Assembly (NCBI GenBank): GCA_023230485.1
Contig: JALNXG010000004.1
Span: forward strand, 36,511-100,510
Length of the DNA: 64,000 nt
Reading direction: 5' to 3'
Origin: Melioribacteraceae bacterium
GTDB taxonomy: Bacteria; Bacteroidota; Ignavibacteria; Ignavibacteriales; Melioribacteraceae
This document shows, in pieces, positions 8,789-18,520 of the stretch. The position numbers and the translations under genes are program-made. How positions within the stretch are numbered: position 1 is the first letter of the stretch; each line of letters begins with the position of its first letter. A model generated the notes under the pieces. It saw only the letters and a program-made list of their open reading frames with translations, was not told the origin of the DNA and did no database searches.

Positions 8789-11632
8789 CTATTCTATCCT
8801 ATTTTTTCTATTAAGTTCTTTTTTTAAATAAGTCCCCGTAATACTTTTTTTAACTTTAGAAATTTCTTCCGGAGAGCCAGTCGCAATAATTTCACCACCA
8901 TGTTTTCCTCCACCCGGACCTAAATCAACCACGTGATCTGCAACTTTTATTACATCAAGATTATGTTCTACTACAATAACTGTATTTCCCTTATCTACTA
9001 ATTTCATTAATACATCTAATAATATTTTTACATCTTCAAAATGAAGTCCCGTAGTTGGCTCGTCAAGAATATATAGAGTACTGCCTGTGCTTACTTTGCT
9101 TAATTCAGTTGCAAGTTTTACTCTCTGAGCTTCGCCGCCCGAAAGAGTTGTAGCTTGCTGCCCTAATTTTATATATCCTAATCCAACATCATGAATAGAT
9201 TGAATTTTTCTTTTAATCCTTGGAAGATCATCAAAAAATTCTAATGCATCATCAACAGTCATTTCGAGCACTTCGGAAATGCTTTTAGTTTTATAAAGTA
9301 TTTCTAAAGTTTCCCTATTGTATCTTCTCCCATTGCATACTTCGCATAACACATAGACATCAGGAAGAAAATTCATTTCAATTTTCTTTAGACCATCGCC
9401 ATGACATTCTTCACATCTTCCCCCTGCTACATTAAAACTAAATCTTCCGGGTCCATATCCGCGCATTTTTGATTCAGGTAATTGTGCGAATAAATCCCGA
9501 ATGTGTGTAAATAATCCCGTATAAGTGGCAGGGTTTGAGCGTGGTGTCCTTCCTATCGGAGCTTGATCAATCTCAATAATCTTATCAAGTTCATCCATAC
9601 CTGTAACTTTTTTATAAGGGAGTGGAACAAATTTTGACTGATAAAACTTATGCATCAATATTCTTACTAATGTTTCATTAATTAAGGAAGATTTGCCTGA
9701 ACCGCTTACTCCTGTAATAGTAGTAAATGTGCCTAACGGAATTGTTAAGTCCACATTCTTAAGATTATTACCGCTAGCACCAATTATAGAAATTGAATTA
9801 CCATTCCCTTTTCTTCTTTCAGCAGGCATCTCAATTCTTTTGTCATCTTTTAAGTAATCAATTGTTAATGAATGATAACCATTTTTATTATTTACAATAT
9901 CATTTGTATGACCAATTACGCAAAGTTCACCTCCATGTACACCCGCACGCGGACCAAGATCGATTATAAAATCAGAGCTTTCGATTGTCTCTCTATCATG
10001 TTCAACAACAATAACGGTATTCCCTAAATCACGCAGACGTTTAAGTGAATTAATTAATTTTTCATTATCACTTTGATGAAGACCAATGCTTGGTTCATCA
10101 AGTACATATAGTACACCAGCAAGCTGCGTTCCAATTTGAGTAGCAAGGCGAATTCTTTGAGATTCTCCACCTGAAAGTGTTCTTGCACTTCGATCAAGTG
10201 TTAAATAATCTAAACCAACATTTAATAAAAATTCTAACCTAGAAGTAATTTCTTTTAATATCTGTTTAGAAATTATTTTTTCTCTTTCTGTCAGTTTAAT
10301 ATTCTCAAAGAACTTTTTTGAGTCTTCAATCGATTTATTAGTCAACTCTGAGATATTAATTCCATTAAATTTTACAGCCAAAGATTCTTTTTTTAGTCTG
10401 CCACCATTACAAGTAGAACAGACCTTAGTATTCATAAATGCTTCAGCCCAGTTACGAATATGATTCGATGAAGTATTATCATAATAATGTTGAACGTAAT
10501 TAAAAACGCCACGAAATTTATTGTAATAAGTAACAGACTTACCACCTCCCATTTTATATGAAAATGGTAATTTATCTTCAGAACCATAAAGCAAAATTTT
10601 CTTCTGTTCTTCATTTAATTCTTTTAGAGGAGTATTAAAATCAAAGCCATATTTTTCTGCAATCCCTTCAACCTGATTAAAGAACCAAGTCTTACGTGGT
10701 TTACCAAGTGCCGAAATACCTTCTTCTTTAATACTTTTTTCCCAGTCAGGGATAATTAAATCAATATCTAATTCTCGTCTCTCTCCAAGCCCATCGCAAT
10801 CGGGGCAGTAACCATAAGGAGAATTAAACGAAAATGAATTTGGTGCAAGCTCCTGAAATCCAATACCACAATGAAGACAAGCAAATTCCCTGCTAAAGAA
10901 ATCGTCCGTCTTTCCATCATTAATAATTAAATTGCCATTACCAAAATTAAGAGCTGCTTCTACCGATTCACTTATACGACCTCTTCCCTGCTCATTAATT
11001 TTCAATCGGTCTATAACTATTTCAATATCATGTGTTTTATATCTATCGGCTTTAAGTCCATCAACAAGCTCTAATATTTCTCCATCAACTCTTACACGAA
11101 TAAACCCATCTTTTGATATCTCATCGAATAGTTCTTTATAATGCCCTTTCCTTCCTCTCACTATCGGCGCAAGAATTGAAATTCTTTGATCATTATAGTT
11201 TGTTAGGATAGAATCAATTATTTGATTGGTTGATTGCTTTTGTACGGGTCTGCCACAGCTATAACAATGCGGAATGCCGACTCGTGCATAAAGAAGTCGA
11301 AGATAGTCGTATATTTCGGTTACAGTACCAACAGTAGAACGGGGATTACCGCCAGTTGATTTTTGTTCAATAGATATTGCAGGACTTAATCCTTCGATTA
11401 AATCGACATCCGGTTTTTCGAGTATGTTCAAGAACTGGCGGGCATAAGCCGAGAGTGATTCGATATATCTTCTCTGACCTTCAGCATAAATTGTGTCAAA
11501 TGCTAAGGAAGATTTTCCAGAACCGGATAATCCTGTAATAACAACTAGTGTGTCGCGAGGGATTTCAAGATCAATATTTTTTAGATTATGTTCTCGAGCA
11601 CCTTTAATTATAATTTTATTTTGTAATTCCAT
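8789..11632 (-). CDS. uvrA: Excinuclease ABC subunit A
   Basis: UvrA is the damage-sensing ATPase dimer of nucleotide excision repair. At 947 residues the protein is full length. Two ABC ATPase modules are visible: Walker A motifs GLSGSGKSS (about residue 35) and GVSGSGKSS (about 645), and signature motifs LSGGESQRI and LSGGEAQRV. Zinc modules are intact, with CYSCGRP, CLHCG...CPDCDG, and CEECHGDG...CEVCNG. It is the first gene of a run with the AhpD-like and rdgB genes. The divergent IMPACT-family gene starts 80 bases away, so the promoter lies in that interval. I saw no LexA-like operator there, but such operators vary between lineages. Confidence 0.98.
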   Translation of the reverse strand: MELQNKIIIKGAREHNLKNIDLEIPRDTLVVITGLSGSGKSSLAFDTIYAEGQRRYIESLSAYARQFLNILEKPDVDLIEGLSPAISIEQKSTGGNPRSTVGTVTEIYDYLRLLYARVGIPHCYSCGRPVQKQSTNQIIDSILTNYNDQRISILAPIVRGRKGHYKELFDEISKDGFIRVRVDGEILELVDGLKADRYKTHDIEIVIDRLKINEQGRGRISESVEAALNFGNGNLIINDGKTDDFFSREFACLHCGIGFQELAPNSFSFNSPYGYCPDCDGLGERRELDIDLIIPDWEKSIKEEGISALGKPRKTWFFNQVEGIAEKYGFDFNTPLKELNEEQKKILLYGSEDKLPFSYKMGGGKSVTYYNKFRGVFNYVQHYYDNTSSNHIRNWAEAFMNTKVCSTCNGGRLKKESLAVKFNGINISELTNKSIEDSKKFFENIKLTEREKIISKQILKEITSRLEFLLNVGLDYLTLDRSARTLSGGESQRIRLATQIGTQLAGVLYVLDEPSIGLHQSDNEKLINSLKRLRDLGNTVIVVEHDRETIESSDFIIDLGPRAGVHGGELCVIGHTNDIVNNKNGYHSLTIDYLKDDKRIEMPAERRKGNGNSISIIGASGNNLKNVDLTIPLGTFTTITGVSGSGKSSLINETLVRILMHKFYQSKFVPLPYKKVTGMDELDKIIEIDQAPIGRTPRSNPATYTGLFTHIRDLFAQLPESKMRGYGPGRFSFNVAGGRCEECHGDGLKKIEMNFLPDVYVLCEVCNGRRYNRETLEILYKTKSISEVLEMTVDDALEFFDDLPRIKRKIQSIHDVGLGYIKLGQQATTLSGGEAQRVKLATELSKVSTGSTLYILDEPTTGLHFEDVKILLDVLMKLVDKGNTVIVVEHNLDVIKVADHVVDLGPGGGKHGGEIIATGSPEEISKVKKSITGTYLKKELNRKNRIE

Positions 11633-11712
11633 TTAGATACATTTGTAAAAGTTCAATCTGGTAGTTTACTTAATAACAGACCTAAAATCAATTTTATTTG
11701 CATTATAAGACT

Positions 11713-12339
11713 ATGAACGAAATAAAAGAATCAATAAAAATAATCACAACAAAGTGTGAATTTCGTTTCAAAGAAAAAGGAAGTGAGTTTATTGCTTTAT
11801 CTTTTTATATCGAATCGGAAGAAGAAGCATTAGAAAAATTAAATTCAATAAAGAAAAAATTTTATGATGCTGTTCATCACTGTTATGCTTATTCAATTAA
11901 CTATGAAAAGAGTAAATATTCTGATGATGGAGAACCAAACGGGACCGCCGGTATCAGAATTTTTAATGCAATTAATCATTTTGAACTAACCAATATAATT
12001 GTAATTGTTGTCCGCTATTTTGGTGGTGTTAAACTAGGCGTTGGACCACTTGGCAAAGCATATTATTTTGCGGCAGAACAATTACTTTCTCAATCACCCG
12101 CCTCAATTAAGTCTGCATACCAAAGGTTAGAGATTTTTTACAACTATGAACAAGTAAGTAGGATACACTACTTAATAAATCAAAACGAAGCAATAATTGA
12201 AAAAATGATTTATGAACCTGAACTAAAAATGGTATGTTTGGTATTAATATCAAAAATTGGTAGATTCGTGACGGAACTTATTGATTTTTCGGGCGGTTCA
12301 ATAAAGACGAAGTTATTAAGTGAAATAAAGTACCTTTAA
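11713..12339 (+). CDS. IMPACT/YigZ family protein (UPF0029)
   Basis: This is a 208-residue protein of the YigZ/IMPACT family. The signature S-D-D-G-E-P-x-G-T-A-G appears as SDDGEPNGTAG (about residue 77), followed by VVRYFGGVKLGVGPL, the conserved second motif. The C-terminal part matches the DUF1949 ferredoxin-like domain in position and length. The family is linked to translation control in eukaryotes (IMPACT) and remains poorly defined in bacteria. I use the ATG at 11713; the longer frame begins with TTG at 11698 and has no support. It stands alone, divergent from uvrA, and is followed by the Rrf2 regulator with its own promoter. Confidence 0.92.
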   Translation: MNEIKESIKIITTKCEFRFKEKGSEFIALSFYIESEEEALEKLNSIKKKFYDAVHHCYAYSINYEKSKYSDDGEPNGTAGIRIFNAINHFELTNIIVIVVRYFGGVKLGVGPLGKAYYFAAEQLLSQSPASIKSAYQRLEIFYNYEQVSRIHYLINQNEAIIEKMIYEPELKMVCLVLISKIGRFVTELIDFSGGSIKTKLLSEIKYL

Positions 12340-12361
12340 GAGATATTTTGATTATTATTTC

Positions 12362-12390
12362 TTGACAAATAGGTACTATTTACCTAATTT
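12362..12390 (+). promoter_or_regulatory. Promoter with embedded palindromic operator, upstream of the Rrf2 regulator
   Basis: TTGACA (12362-12367) and TAATTT (12385-12390) are separated by 17 bases. Inside the spacer lies the perfect 17-bp inverted repeat TAGGTA-N5-TACCTA (12370-12386), which touches the -10 box. A repressor bound there would block RNA polymerase. Rrf2-family proteins commonly bind such dyads and repress their own genes. Confidence 0.6.
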
Positions 12391-12459
12391 CTATATTAAG
12401 ATATTAATCTCCCGATAGTCTTAGTTAATGATTAATAAATAAATTAGATTGAGAAAAAA

Positions 12460-12888
12460 ATGATTTATACCAAAACTGGTGAATATGCAATAAGAGCGAT
12501 CTTGTTTTTGGCTCGTCAATCAAAGGATAGTTTAATTATGTCTTCTGAAATAGCTAAAAGCGAAGATATTCCATCTCATTACTTAGCTAAAATTCTTCAG
12601 AGAATGGCTAAATATGGTTACGTTGATTCGTTCAAAGGGAGAGGCGGGGGATTTAAGATTACTGAATTGGCGAAGAAAAGTTCAATTCTTGAAATTGTTG
12701 AACGTGTGGAAGGTCCTGTTATTAACCTAAAGTGTGTTACCGGACTAAAAGAATGCTCCGATGAAAGTCCATGTCCGCTTCATGACGAATGGGCAGAATT
12801 ACGAAATCGTATTTATAATCTTATTTCGAGCAAATCTGTACAAGAGGTTGCCGAAAAATATTCTGAGACTTTAAGAAAAGCTAAATAA
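12460..12888 (+). CDS. Rrf2 family transcriptional regulator (IscR/NsrR-like, Fe-S ligand cysteines present)
   Basis: The 142-residue protein has an N-terminal winged helix (about 1-75: YTKTGEYAIRAILFLARQ, then IPSHYLAKILQRMAKYGYVDS) and the wing GRGGGFKI. Three cysteines with Rrf2 spacing, CVTGLKECSDESPC at about residues 92-105, form the loop that binds a [2Fe-2S] or [4Fe-4S] cluster in IscR and NsrR. It therefore probably senses Fe-S status, nitric oxide or oxidants. No cluster-assembly genes lie next to it, so its regulon must be elsewhere. The promoter carries a palindrome suited to autorepression. A strong terminator follows immediately, making it a single-gene unit. Confidence 0.92.
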   Translation: MIYTKTGEYAIRAILFLARQSKDSLIMSSEIAKSEDIPSHYLAKILQRMAKYGYVDSFKGRGGGFKITELAKKSSILEIVERVEGPVINLKCVTGLKECSDESPCPLHDEWAELRNRIYNLISSKSVQEVAEKYSETLRKAK

Positions 12889-12892
12889 AAAA

Positions 12893-12915
12893 AAGCGGCA
12901 TTAGCCGCTTTTTTG
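12893..12915 (+). terminator. Rho-independent terminator after the Rrf2 gene
   Basis: The stem AAGCGGC (12893-12899) and GCCGCTT (12904-12910) closes a 4-base loop and is followed by a T run. An A run precedes the stem, so it may also work for the converging O-methyltransferase transcript. Confidence 0.85.
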
Positions 12916-13002
12916 CTTTCAATTTCTTTCTAATTTTCAGCGTTACTTACTTATTGAATAATTTTATTTTAATTAATTTCTTAAGTAGCAATCATTTTCG
13001 CT

Positions 13003-13644
13003 TTACTGCTTAACACCAAGCCCTATTCCATCTCCTATCGGAACTATAGTAGAAAATAATTGATTGCTTGCCAAAAAATATTGATTAAAATTTCTGATCG
13101 ATTCTGTTGAGTTGATATATTTTTCCGGTATTTCAGCTGAGCCAGCATAACCTTTCCATAAAAGATTATCTATAAAAAGGACTCCATCCTTATTTAATTT
13201 TTCGACTGAATAATCAAATAGTTTTTTATAATCTTCTTTATCTGCATCTAAGAAGATAAAATCATATTTTTCTTCTAAATTCGGGATTATATCTAAAGCA
13301 TCACCTTTTACAATATTGATTTTATCTCCAAAACCGGATTCCTCAATATTTTTTAATGCCAATTCGATATTATCTTTGCTTTTTTCTATTGTATCGATAG
13401 AACAATCATTTCTTAATGAACATGCTATTCGAATTGAGGAATAGGCAATGGCAGTGCCAATTTCTAAAACTTTCTGAGGACGAAGGGCTAAAACCAAAGT
13501 CTCTAAAAATTCTGCCGCTTTCCAATCAAGAATTGGCACATTATTTTTTCTTGCATACTCTTCCATTTTAAGGATTAGTTGGTTTTTTTCTTTTCTTAAA
13601 CTCTCTAAATATTTTATTTGTGAATTATGCAAAATACCGTTCAT
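13003..13644 (-). CDS. SAM-dependent O-methyltransferase (family 3, catechol-type)
   Basis: The 213-residue protein has the class I methyltransferase fold of the bacterial O-methyltransferase/CCoAOMT group. The SAM motif is VLEIGTAIAYSSI (about residue 60), followed by the acidic IDTIEKS. FIFLDADKEDY supplies the metal-binding Asp pair, and LFIDNLLWKG supplies the following D-N ligands. These enzymes methylate catechol-like hydroxyls in a divalent-metal-dependent way; the natural substrate cannot be told. The start is 12 bases past the end of the subtilase gene, so it is probably the last gene of a lepA-lepB-subtilase-methyltransferase transcript. No odd features are seen. Confidence 0.9.
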   Translation of the reverse strand: MNGILHNSQIKYLESLRKEKNQLILKMEEYARKNNVPILDWKAAEFLETLVLALRPQKVLEIGTAIAYSSIRIACSLRNDCSIDTIEKSKDNIELALKNIEESGFGDKINIVKGDALDIIPNLEEKYDFIFLDADKEDYKKLFDYSVEKLNKDGVLFIDNLLWKGYAGSAEIPEKYINSTESIRNFNQYFLASNQLFSTIVPIGDGIGLGVKQ

Positions 13645-13656
13645 AATTTCTCTCTT

Positions 13657-15651
13657 TTATTTCAGGTATAATAACTTTTTATTTAGAACAGTTCCATTTA
13701 TTTTTAATGAATAAATATAAGAGCCGGAGGCTATTGTCTCCCCTAAATCATTCGTTCCGTTCCAATAGATATTATTTTTACCAACCGAAGCAATACCCGA
13801 GTACAACGTTTTTATTTTTTCACCCAATACATTAAAGATTTCCAATTCAGCATTACTATTGTCTTTTGAAAGAAATGTAATAAGAGTAGAACCATTAAAT
13901 GGGTTAGGGTAGTTTTGAATCAGTACGTAATCCTGAGGTAAAATAACCTCTTCCACATTCTTGGCGGAGGTTAAGATATTTAATTTACCGCCTGTCATTT
14001 TAAAACTCTTTTCGTTATTCGATGGTTCACGATTAATTATACCGCCGTTCGACTCATAAGTAAAATAGAAATTTACGACTTCATCAGCTACGAATTGAGG
14101 TAGAGTAGTAGTGAAAATATAGCCACCTTGGTAATTCATTGCAATCATTTGTTCAATCCCACTACTTCCCTTAAAATGCAGTTTAAGAGTTTGCACATTC
14201 ATTTGATCAGGATTCTGAAAAGCTTTTGTTAAAACTATATTTCCGTTTGATTCCCTTAAATTTGGATAAGTAACTGCTTTTAATGCAGAAACAATTCCCC
14301 ATCCTATATCATTATTTGGAGAATCTGAATTGCTTGCTGATTCCATCATTATTTCACGAACTTGATAATTTTTTAGATAAGGATGTGCTGACATTAGCAA
14401 TGCTGTTACACCAGCCGCTATTGGGCATGAGAAAGAAGTACCGCTGCCATAAGTGTAATTACCGGCAGTAGTAACATTTAAAGTATTACTCCCCTGAGCT
14501 ACGATTTCAGGTTTTATTCTTCCATCCGATGTAGGACCATAACTGCTAAAATAAGAGATAGCACCAGAGCCTGTTACAGAACCAACTGCTAAAATATTCA
14601 ATGCATCTGCTGGGGAAGTGATATATCCCCAAGAATTATTTCTTTCATTCCCGGCAGAAGAAAGAGTTACAACTCCTTTGTTAAATGCAATTTCGGATGC
14701 TCTGGCAACTAATGTAGTTAAACCATTCATTTCGGCATAAGAATATGAACGTTGATCCTTATCGAAAGTAGAATAACCCAAGGAGCTACTCGTTAGATCG
14801 ACACCAAGCGACTCAAGCCATTCCATTGCTGCTGCATAATTATCTTCTTCGATATTTGTTTCTGTGGGGACAAATTCCGTTTTTGCTAATGCAAATTGAG
14901 CATTAAAAGCGGGACCTATCATTTCACCATTTTGAAATCCCCCAATTAATGAAAAAACAGAAGTTCCATGACTATCTTGAGTGGCGACATCACCGCTTTC
15001 ATTTGAAGTAACTAAATCTTTTTGAACGAAATCATATTCAGCGAAAACATTTCTTCCTCTAAGAGGAGGATTTGATTTCCATCTAAAACCAGTATCTAAT
15101 AATCCAATAAAAACACCTTCACCGGTTATTCCCATATCATGAACATAAGGAACATCGGATAAAATATTTTGATTAAGTGATTCACCATAAAAATAAGTGA
15201 AATTAGGTGATGCTTTTTCATTTCCTTCGGGAATAAATGGAATGGGGTACGAAGAGGTTGATTCACTTTTTAATGTTTTTATAATCTCTATTTTTTCTAC
15301 GAAAGGGAGCAATTGAAGCTCTTCCAATTCTTCTGAGGTTAAAAAAGCAGAAACCGCATTAAACCATTTTAGTTTATGTACGATTTTTATCCCTTTTTCT
15401 TCTATCTTCTCTAGATATACATCATTTATTCTTATATCTGAATAATCAATATATTCTTCGCCTAGAACTTTTTTTCTTCTTTCAATTGCCTTAGGAGAGA
15501 GTGCTTTTTCGGCTTCTTTATAATATTCAGAAGTTTTACTTAACTTATTTTTTTGATCTATCCCCTTATCCTTGAAATAGACCATATATTTAGTTTGGGC
15601 TAAGATATTCATTGAAATAAAAAAGAAAATAACTAGAATAATTCTTTTCAT
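13657..15651 (-). CDS. Subtilisin-like serine protease (S8) secreted by the type IX system
   Basis: The 664-residue preproenzyme begins with a signal peptide ending ILAQ. A Bacteroidota-type propeptide follows, with ALSPKAIERRKK around residue 52 and FNAVSAFL before the catalytic domain. The triad is intact: Asp in GLLDTGFRW (about 187), His in DSHGTS (about 228) and Ser in GSGTSFSCP (about 405). The oxyanion Asn lies in SSAGNERNN (about 334). The C-terminal 80 residues form a T9SS type A sorting domain (NYPNPFNGSTLITF ... GSYIYSLK ... KKLLYLK). The protease should thus cross the outer membrane and be released or surface-anchored. It lies 58 bases after lepB. Confidence 0.95.
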   Translation of the reverse strand: MKRIILVIFFFISMNILAQTKYMVYFKDKGIDQKNKLSKTSEYYKEAEKALSPKAIERRKKVLGEEYIDYSDIRINDVYLEKIEEKGIKIVHKLKWFNAVSAFLTSEELEELQLLPFVEKIEIIKTLKSESTSSYPIPFIPEGNEKASPNFTYFYGESLNQNILSDVPYVHDMGITGEGVFIGLLDTGFRWKSNPPLRGRNVFAEYDFVQKDLVTSNESGDVATQDSHGTSVFSLIGGFQNGEMIGPAFNAQFALAKTEFVPTETNIEEDNYAAAMEWLESLGVDLTSSSLGYSTFDKDQRSYSYAEMNGLTTLVARASEIAFNKGVVTLSSAGNERNNSWGYITSPADALNILAVGSVTGSGAISYFSSYGPTSDGRIKPEIVAQGSNTLNVTTAGNYTYGSGTSFSCPIAAGVTALLMSAHPYLKNYQVREIMMESASNSDSPNNDIGWGIVSALKAVTYPNLRESNGNIVLTKAFQNPDQMNVQTLKLHFKGSSGIEQMIAMNYQGGYIFTTTLPQFVADEVVNFYFTYESNGGIINREPSNNEKSFKMTGGKLNILTSAKNVEEVILPQDYVLIQNYPNPFNGSTLITFLSKDNSNAELEIFNVLGEKIKTLYSGIASVGKNNIYWNGTNDLGETIASGSYIYSLKINGTVLNKKLLYLK

Positions 15652-15709
15652 AAAAAAGAGCTTCCTTTTACTGAATAAGTAATATTTAAATTAAACGGAT
15701 TAATTATAA

Positions 15710-16597
15710 TTAATGAACTAACTTAGCAAGACGATTTAGTTTAACAGAACCTAACAGTTCAAAGAAATCAGAAAAAGGGATTGCCGGGTTCCATGACCAG
15801 TAAATAAAAAATGCCTGCCCCACAACTTTATCACGTGCAACAAATCCCCAGAAACGGCTATCTAAACTATTATCTCTATTATCTCCCATCATAAAGAAAT
15901 AGTCTTTTTTAATTGTATAGCTTGTAACCGGTTGTTTATCTATTAAAATTTGATCACCTTCAATAGTAACTACTCTTCTATCAAACTCTCTATCAATAAT
16001 TGTTCGCCACTTCTCTATCGTACTTTTATTTAATGGAATAACATCCCCTTTCTTAGGGACAACAACAGGTCCGTAATTATCTTCATTGAACTTAGACCCT
16101 GATGGAAAAATGCGTGGATTAGTAACTGTCACTGGCATTGCGTTTTCATTTAAGTATTGTATGTGGACAGGAATATCAGCTTCTATACCATTTATAAAAA
16201 CTACTTTTTCTTTAATGACAATTGTATCTCCCGGCTCTCCAATTAATCTTTTTACGTAATTATCAATATTGACTGGCTTTAGCTCATCCTTATCACCCGG
16301 AAATTCAAAAACTACTATATCACCTTTTTCCGGTTCTCTAACCGCAGGTAACTGAAAATATGGAAGTGCAATATTAGTAAATGGAATGCTTCGTGGAGAT
16401 GATGATCCATATATAAATTTATTTACGAAAAGAAAATCTCCTACCATGATGGTCTTTTCCATAGATGGGGTAGGTACTCTAGAAGTCTCTATTATAAACG
16501 TTTTTAATATTAATGCTGCAATCGCAGCGAAGAATAAATTTTTCAAAAACTCAAGAACTTTTTTGAACTGAGCCTTTGGAGTTTCATTTTTTGCCAT
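15710..16597 (-). CDS. lepB: Signal peptidase I
   Basis: LepB cleaves signal peptides of exported proteins at the outer face of the inner membrane. The 295-residue product has an N-terminal membrane helix (about 18-36). The catalytic Ser45 lies in VPTPSMEKT and the general-base Lys116 in YVKRLIGEPGD. The C-terminal MMGDNRDNSLDSR box is complete. An insertion between the catalytic boxes (about residues 135-205) makes it somewhat longer than small Gram-positive enzymes and is common in this phylum. The start is 17 bases after the lepA stop; lepA-lepB is a widely conserved pair. It presumably processes the many signal peptides encoded in this window. Confidence 0.97.
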   Translation of the reverse strand: MAKNETPKAQFKKVLEFLKNLFFAAIAALILKTFIIETSRVPTPSMEKTIMVGDFLFVNKFIYGSSSPRSIPFTNIALPYFQLPAVREPEKGDIVVFEFPGDKDELKPVNIDNYVKRLIGEPGDTIVIKEKVVFINGIEADIPVHIQYLNENAMPVTVTNPRIFPSGSKFNEDNYGPVVVPKKGDVIPLNKSTIEKWRTIIDREFDRRVVTIEGDQILIDKQPVTSYTIKKDYFFMMGDNRDNSLDSRFWGFVARDKVVGQAFFIYWSWNPAIPFSDFFELLGSVKLNRLAKLVH

Positions 16598-16614
16598 AGA
16601 ATTATCAAATCCCT

Positions 16615-18408
16615 TTAATCATCAATTTGTAAAACAGCTAAGAATGCTTCTTGCGGAATTTCAACATTACCCACTTGCTTCATTCTTTTCTTTCCTTCTT
16701 TCTGCTTCTCTAATAATTTTCTTTTTCTAGAAATATCTCCACCATAACATTTTGCAAGGACGTTCTTTCTCATTGCCTTAATATTAGTTCTAGAAATTAC
16801 TTTAGCACCAATTGATGCTTGAATTGCAATTTCAAACATCTGTTTCGGTATCAAATCTTTCAATTTTGTTGTTACTTTTCTACCCCAATCATAAGCTTTC
16901 TTTTCATGTACGATCATAGAAAGAGCATCAACTTTTTCTCCATTAAGCATTATATCAAGTTTAACCAAATCAGAAGTTCTGTATCCAATATACTCATAAT
17001 CGAAAGAAGCATAACCTCGGGAAATCGATTTTAATTTATCGTAGAAATCAAAAATGATTTCTGATAAAGGAAACTCAAACTGTAAATCCGCACGTGTAGG
17101 ATCGATATAAGAAGTATTTATATATATACCTCTTTTTTCAATCGCAAGCTGCATTAAGTTCCCGACGTAATCACTTGGCGTAACGATTTGAGCTTTTACG
17201 TATGGTTCTTCTACGTGGTCAATATCTCCAAGCACGGGCATATCAGCAGGATTATCTACTATTACCTTTTCTCCCTTTTTGTTTATAACCCAATACTCAA
17301 CGTTAGGAAGAGTCGTAACGATAGATTGATCAAATTCTCTCTCTAATCGTTCTTGAACAATCTCCATATGAAGCATCCCCAAGAAACCACATCTAAATCC
17401 AAATCCAAGCGCAACTGAAGTCTCCGGGGAATAAGAAAGAGCTGAATCGTTCAATTTGAATTTTTCTAATGCATCGCGAAGATTCTCATATTCATCAGTA
17501 TTTGTAGGGTAAAGTCCACTATAAACCATCGGCTTAATATCTTTATAACCTGGTAGAGGATTTTCTGCACCATTCCGAGCATGTGTAACAGTATCCCCCA
17601 CTTTAGAATCTGCAAGGTCTTTAATACCGGAAATTAAATAACCTACATTCCCTGCTTGTAGTTCTCCGGTTCTGATTCTTCCCAACCGCAAAGTGCCGAC
17701 TTCTTCAGCTAAATATTGATTCCCATTTACGAAGTAGCGAATTTGATCTTTTTCTTTGAGCTTACCATTAAATATGCGAACATAAGAAACAGCCCCTCGA
17801 TATGAATCAAAAACTGAATCGAATACCAAAGCTTGGAGAGGAGCATTTTCATCTCCAGTTGGTTGAGGCACCTTAGCGATAATATCCTCTAAGATCAACC
17901 CTATACCCGCTCTTGTTTTAGCACTCGCTAAAATAATATCTTCATCTTTACAACCGATAAGCTCAATAATCTGTTTTTTTACTACATCTACCATAGCACT
18001 AGGAAGATCGATTTTATTAATTACCGGAATTATTTCCAATCCGGCATCAATCGCCATATAAAGATTACTAATAGTTTGTGCTTCCACACCCTGAGCTGCA
18101 TCGACAACCAATATCGCACCTTCGCATGCCGCTAAGGAACGTGATACTTCATAAGTAAAATCAACGTGTCCGGGAGTATCAATTAGATTTAGTATATATG
18201 AGTTTCCGTCATTGGCTTTATATTTCATCTGGATTGCATGGGATTTGATAGTAATACCTCTTTCCCTCTCTAAATCCATACTATCTAAAAGCTGCTGCTT
18301 AGATTCGCGCTCGCTAACGGTTTTTGTGAATTCCAGTAAACCATCAGCAATAGTTGATTTCCCGTGGTCTATGTGTGCAATTATGCAAAAGTTTCTTATT
18401 AATTCCAT
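16615..18408 (-). CDS. lepA: Elongation factor 4 (LepA) ribosome GTPase
   Basis: LepA is a translational GTPase that binds the ribosome and affects initiation or back-translocation, especially under ionic stress. The 597-residue length is exactly typical. GTPase motifs are all visible: AHIDHGKST (G1), the RGITIKS switch region (G2), DTPGHVDF (G3) and NKIDLP (G4). The EF4-specific C-terminal domain, with the KMRKNVLAKCYGGDISRKRK-like stretch, is complete. It heads the lepA-lepB unit. A good promoter lies about 30-50 bases upstream. Confidence 0.98.
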   Translation of the reverse strand: MELIRNFCIIAHIDHGKSTIADGLLEFTKTVSERESKQQLLDSMDLERERGITIKSHAIQMKYKANDGNSYILNLIDTPGHVDFTYEVSRSLAACEGAILVVDAAQGVEAQTISNLYMAIDAGLEIIPVINKIDLPSAMVDVVKKQIIELIGCKDEDIILASAKTRAGIGLILEDIIAKVPQPTGDENAPLQALVFDSVFDSYRGAVSYVRIFNGKLKEKDQIRYFVNGNQYLAEEVGTLRLGRIRTGELQAGNVGYLISGIKDLADSKVGDTVTHARNGAENPLPGYKDIKPMVYSGLYPTNTDEYENLRDALEKFKLNDSALSYSPETSVALGFGFRCGFLGMLHMEIVQERLEREFDQSIVTTLPNVEYWVINKKGEKVIVDNPADMPVLGDIDHVEEPYVKAQIVTPSDYVGNLMQLAIEKRGIYINTSYIDPTRADLQFEFPLSEIIFDFYDKLKSISRGYASFDYEYIGYRTSDLVKLDIMLNGEKVDALSMIVHEKKAYDWGRKVTTKLKDLIPKQMFEIAIQASIGAKVISRTNIKAMRKNVLAKCYGGDISRKRKLLEKQKEGKKRMKQVGNVEIPQEAFLAVLQIDD

Positions 18409-18432
18409 ATTCTTTCTTAAATTTAACCAAGT

Positions 18433-18461
18433 AATATAGGCATAGGACTTGCTAAATTCAA
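18433..18461 (-). promoter_or_regulatory. Putative promoter of the lepA-lepB unit
   Basis: On the minus strand TTGAAT (18461-18456) and TATATT (18438-18433) are separated by exactly 17 bases, with the -10 about 25 bases before the lepA ATG. The call is motif-based only. Confidence 0.45.
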
Positions 18462-18520
18462 TTTAACTTGATGCTCATTTTTTGTATTTTTATTAATTGA
18501 ATAATTAAATTGTCTGAAAA

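Noticed and set aside
15699..15714. 16-bp AT-only palindrome ATTAATTATAATTAAT near the lepB stop
   Set aside because: In such AT-rich DNA this can arise by chance, and it overlaps coding sequence; no regulatory context.
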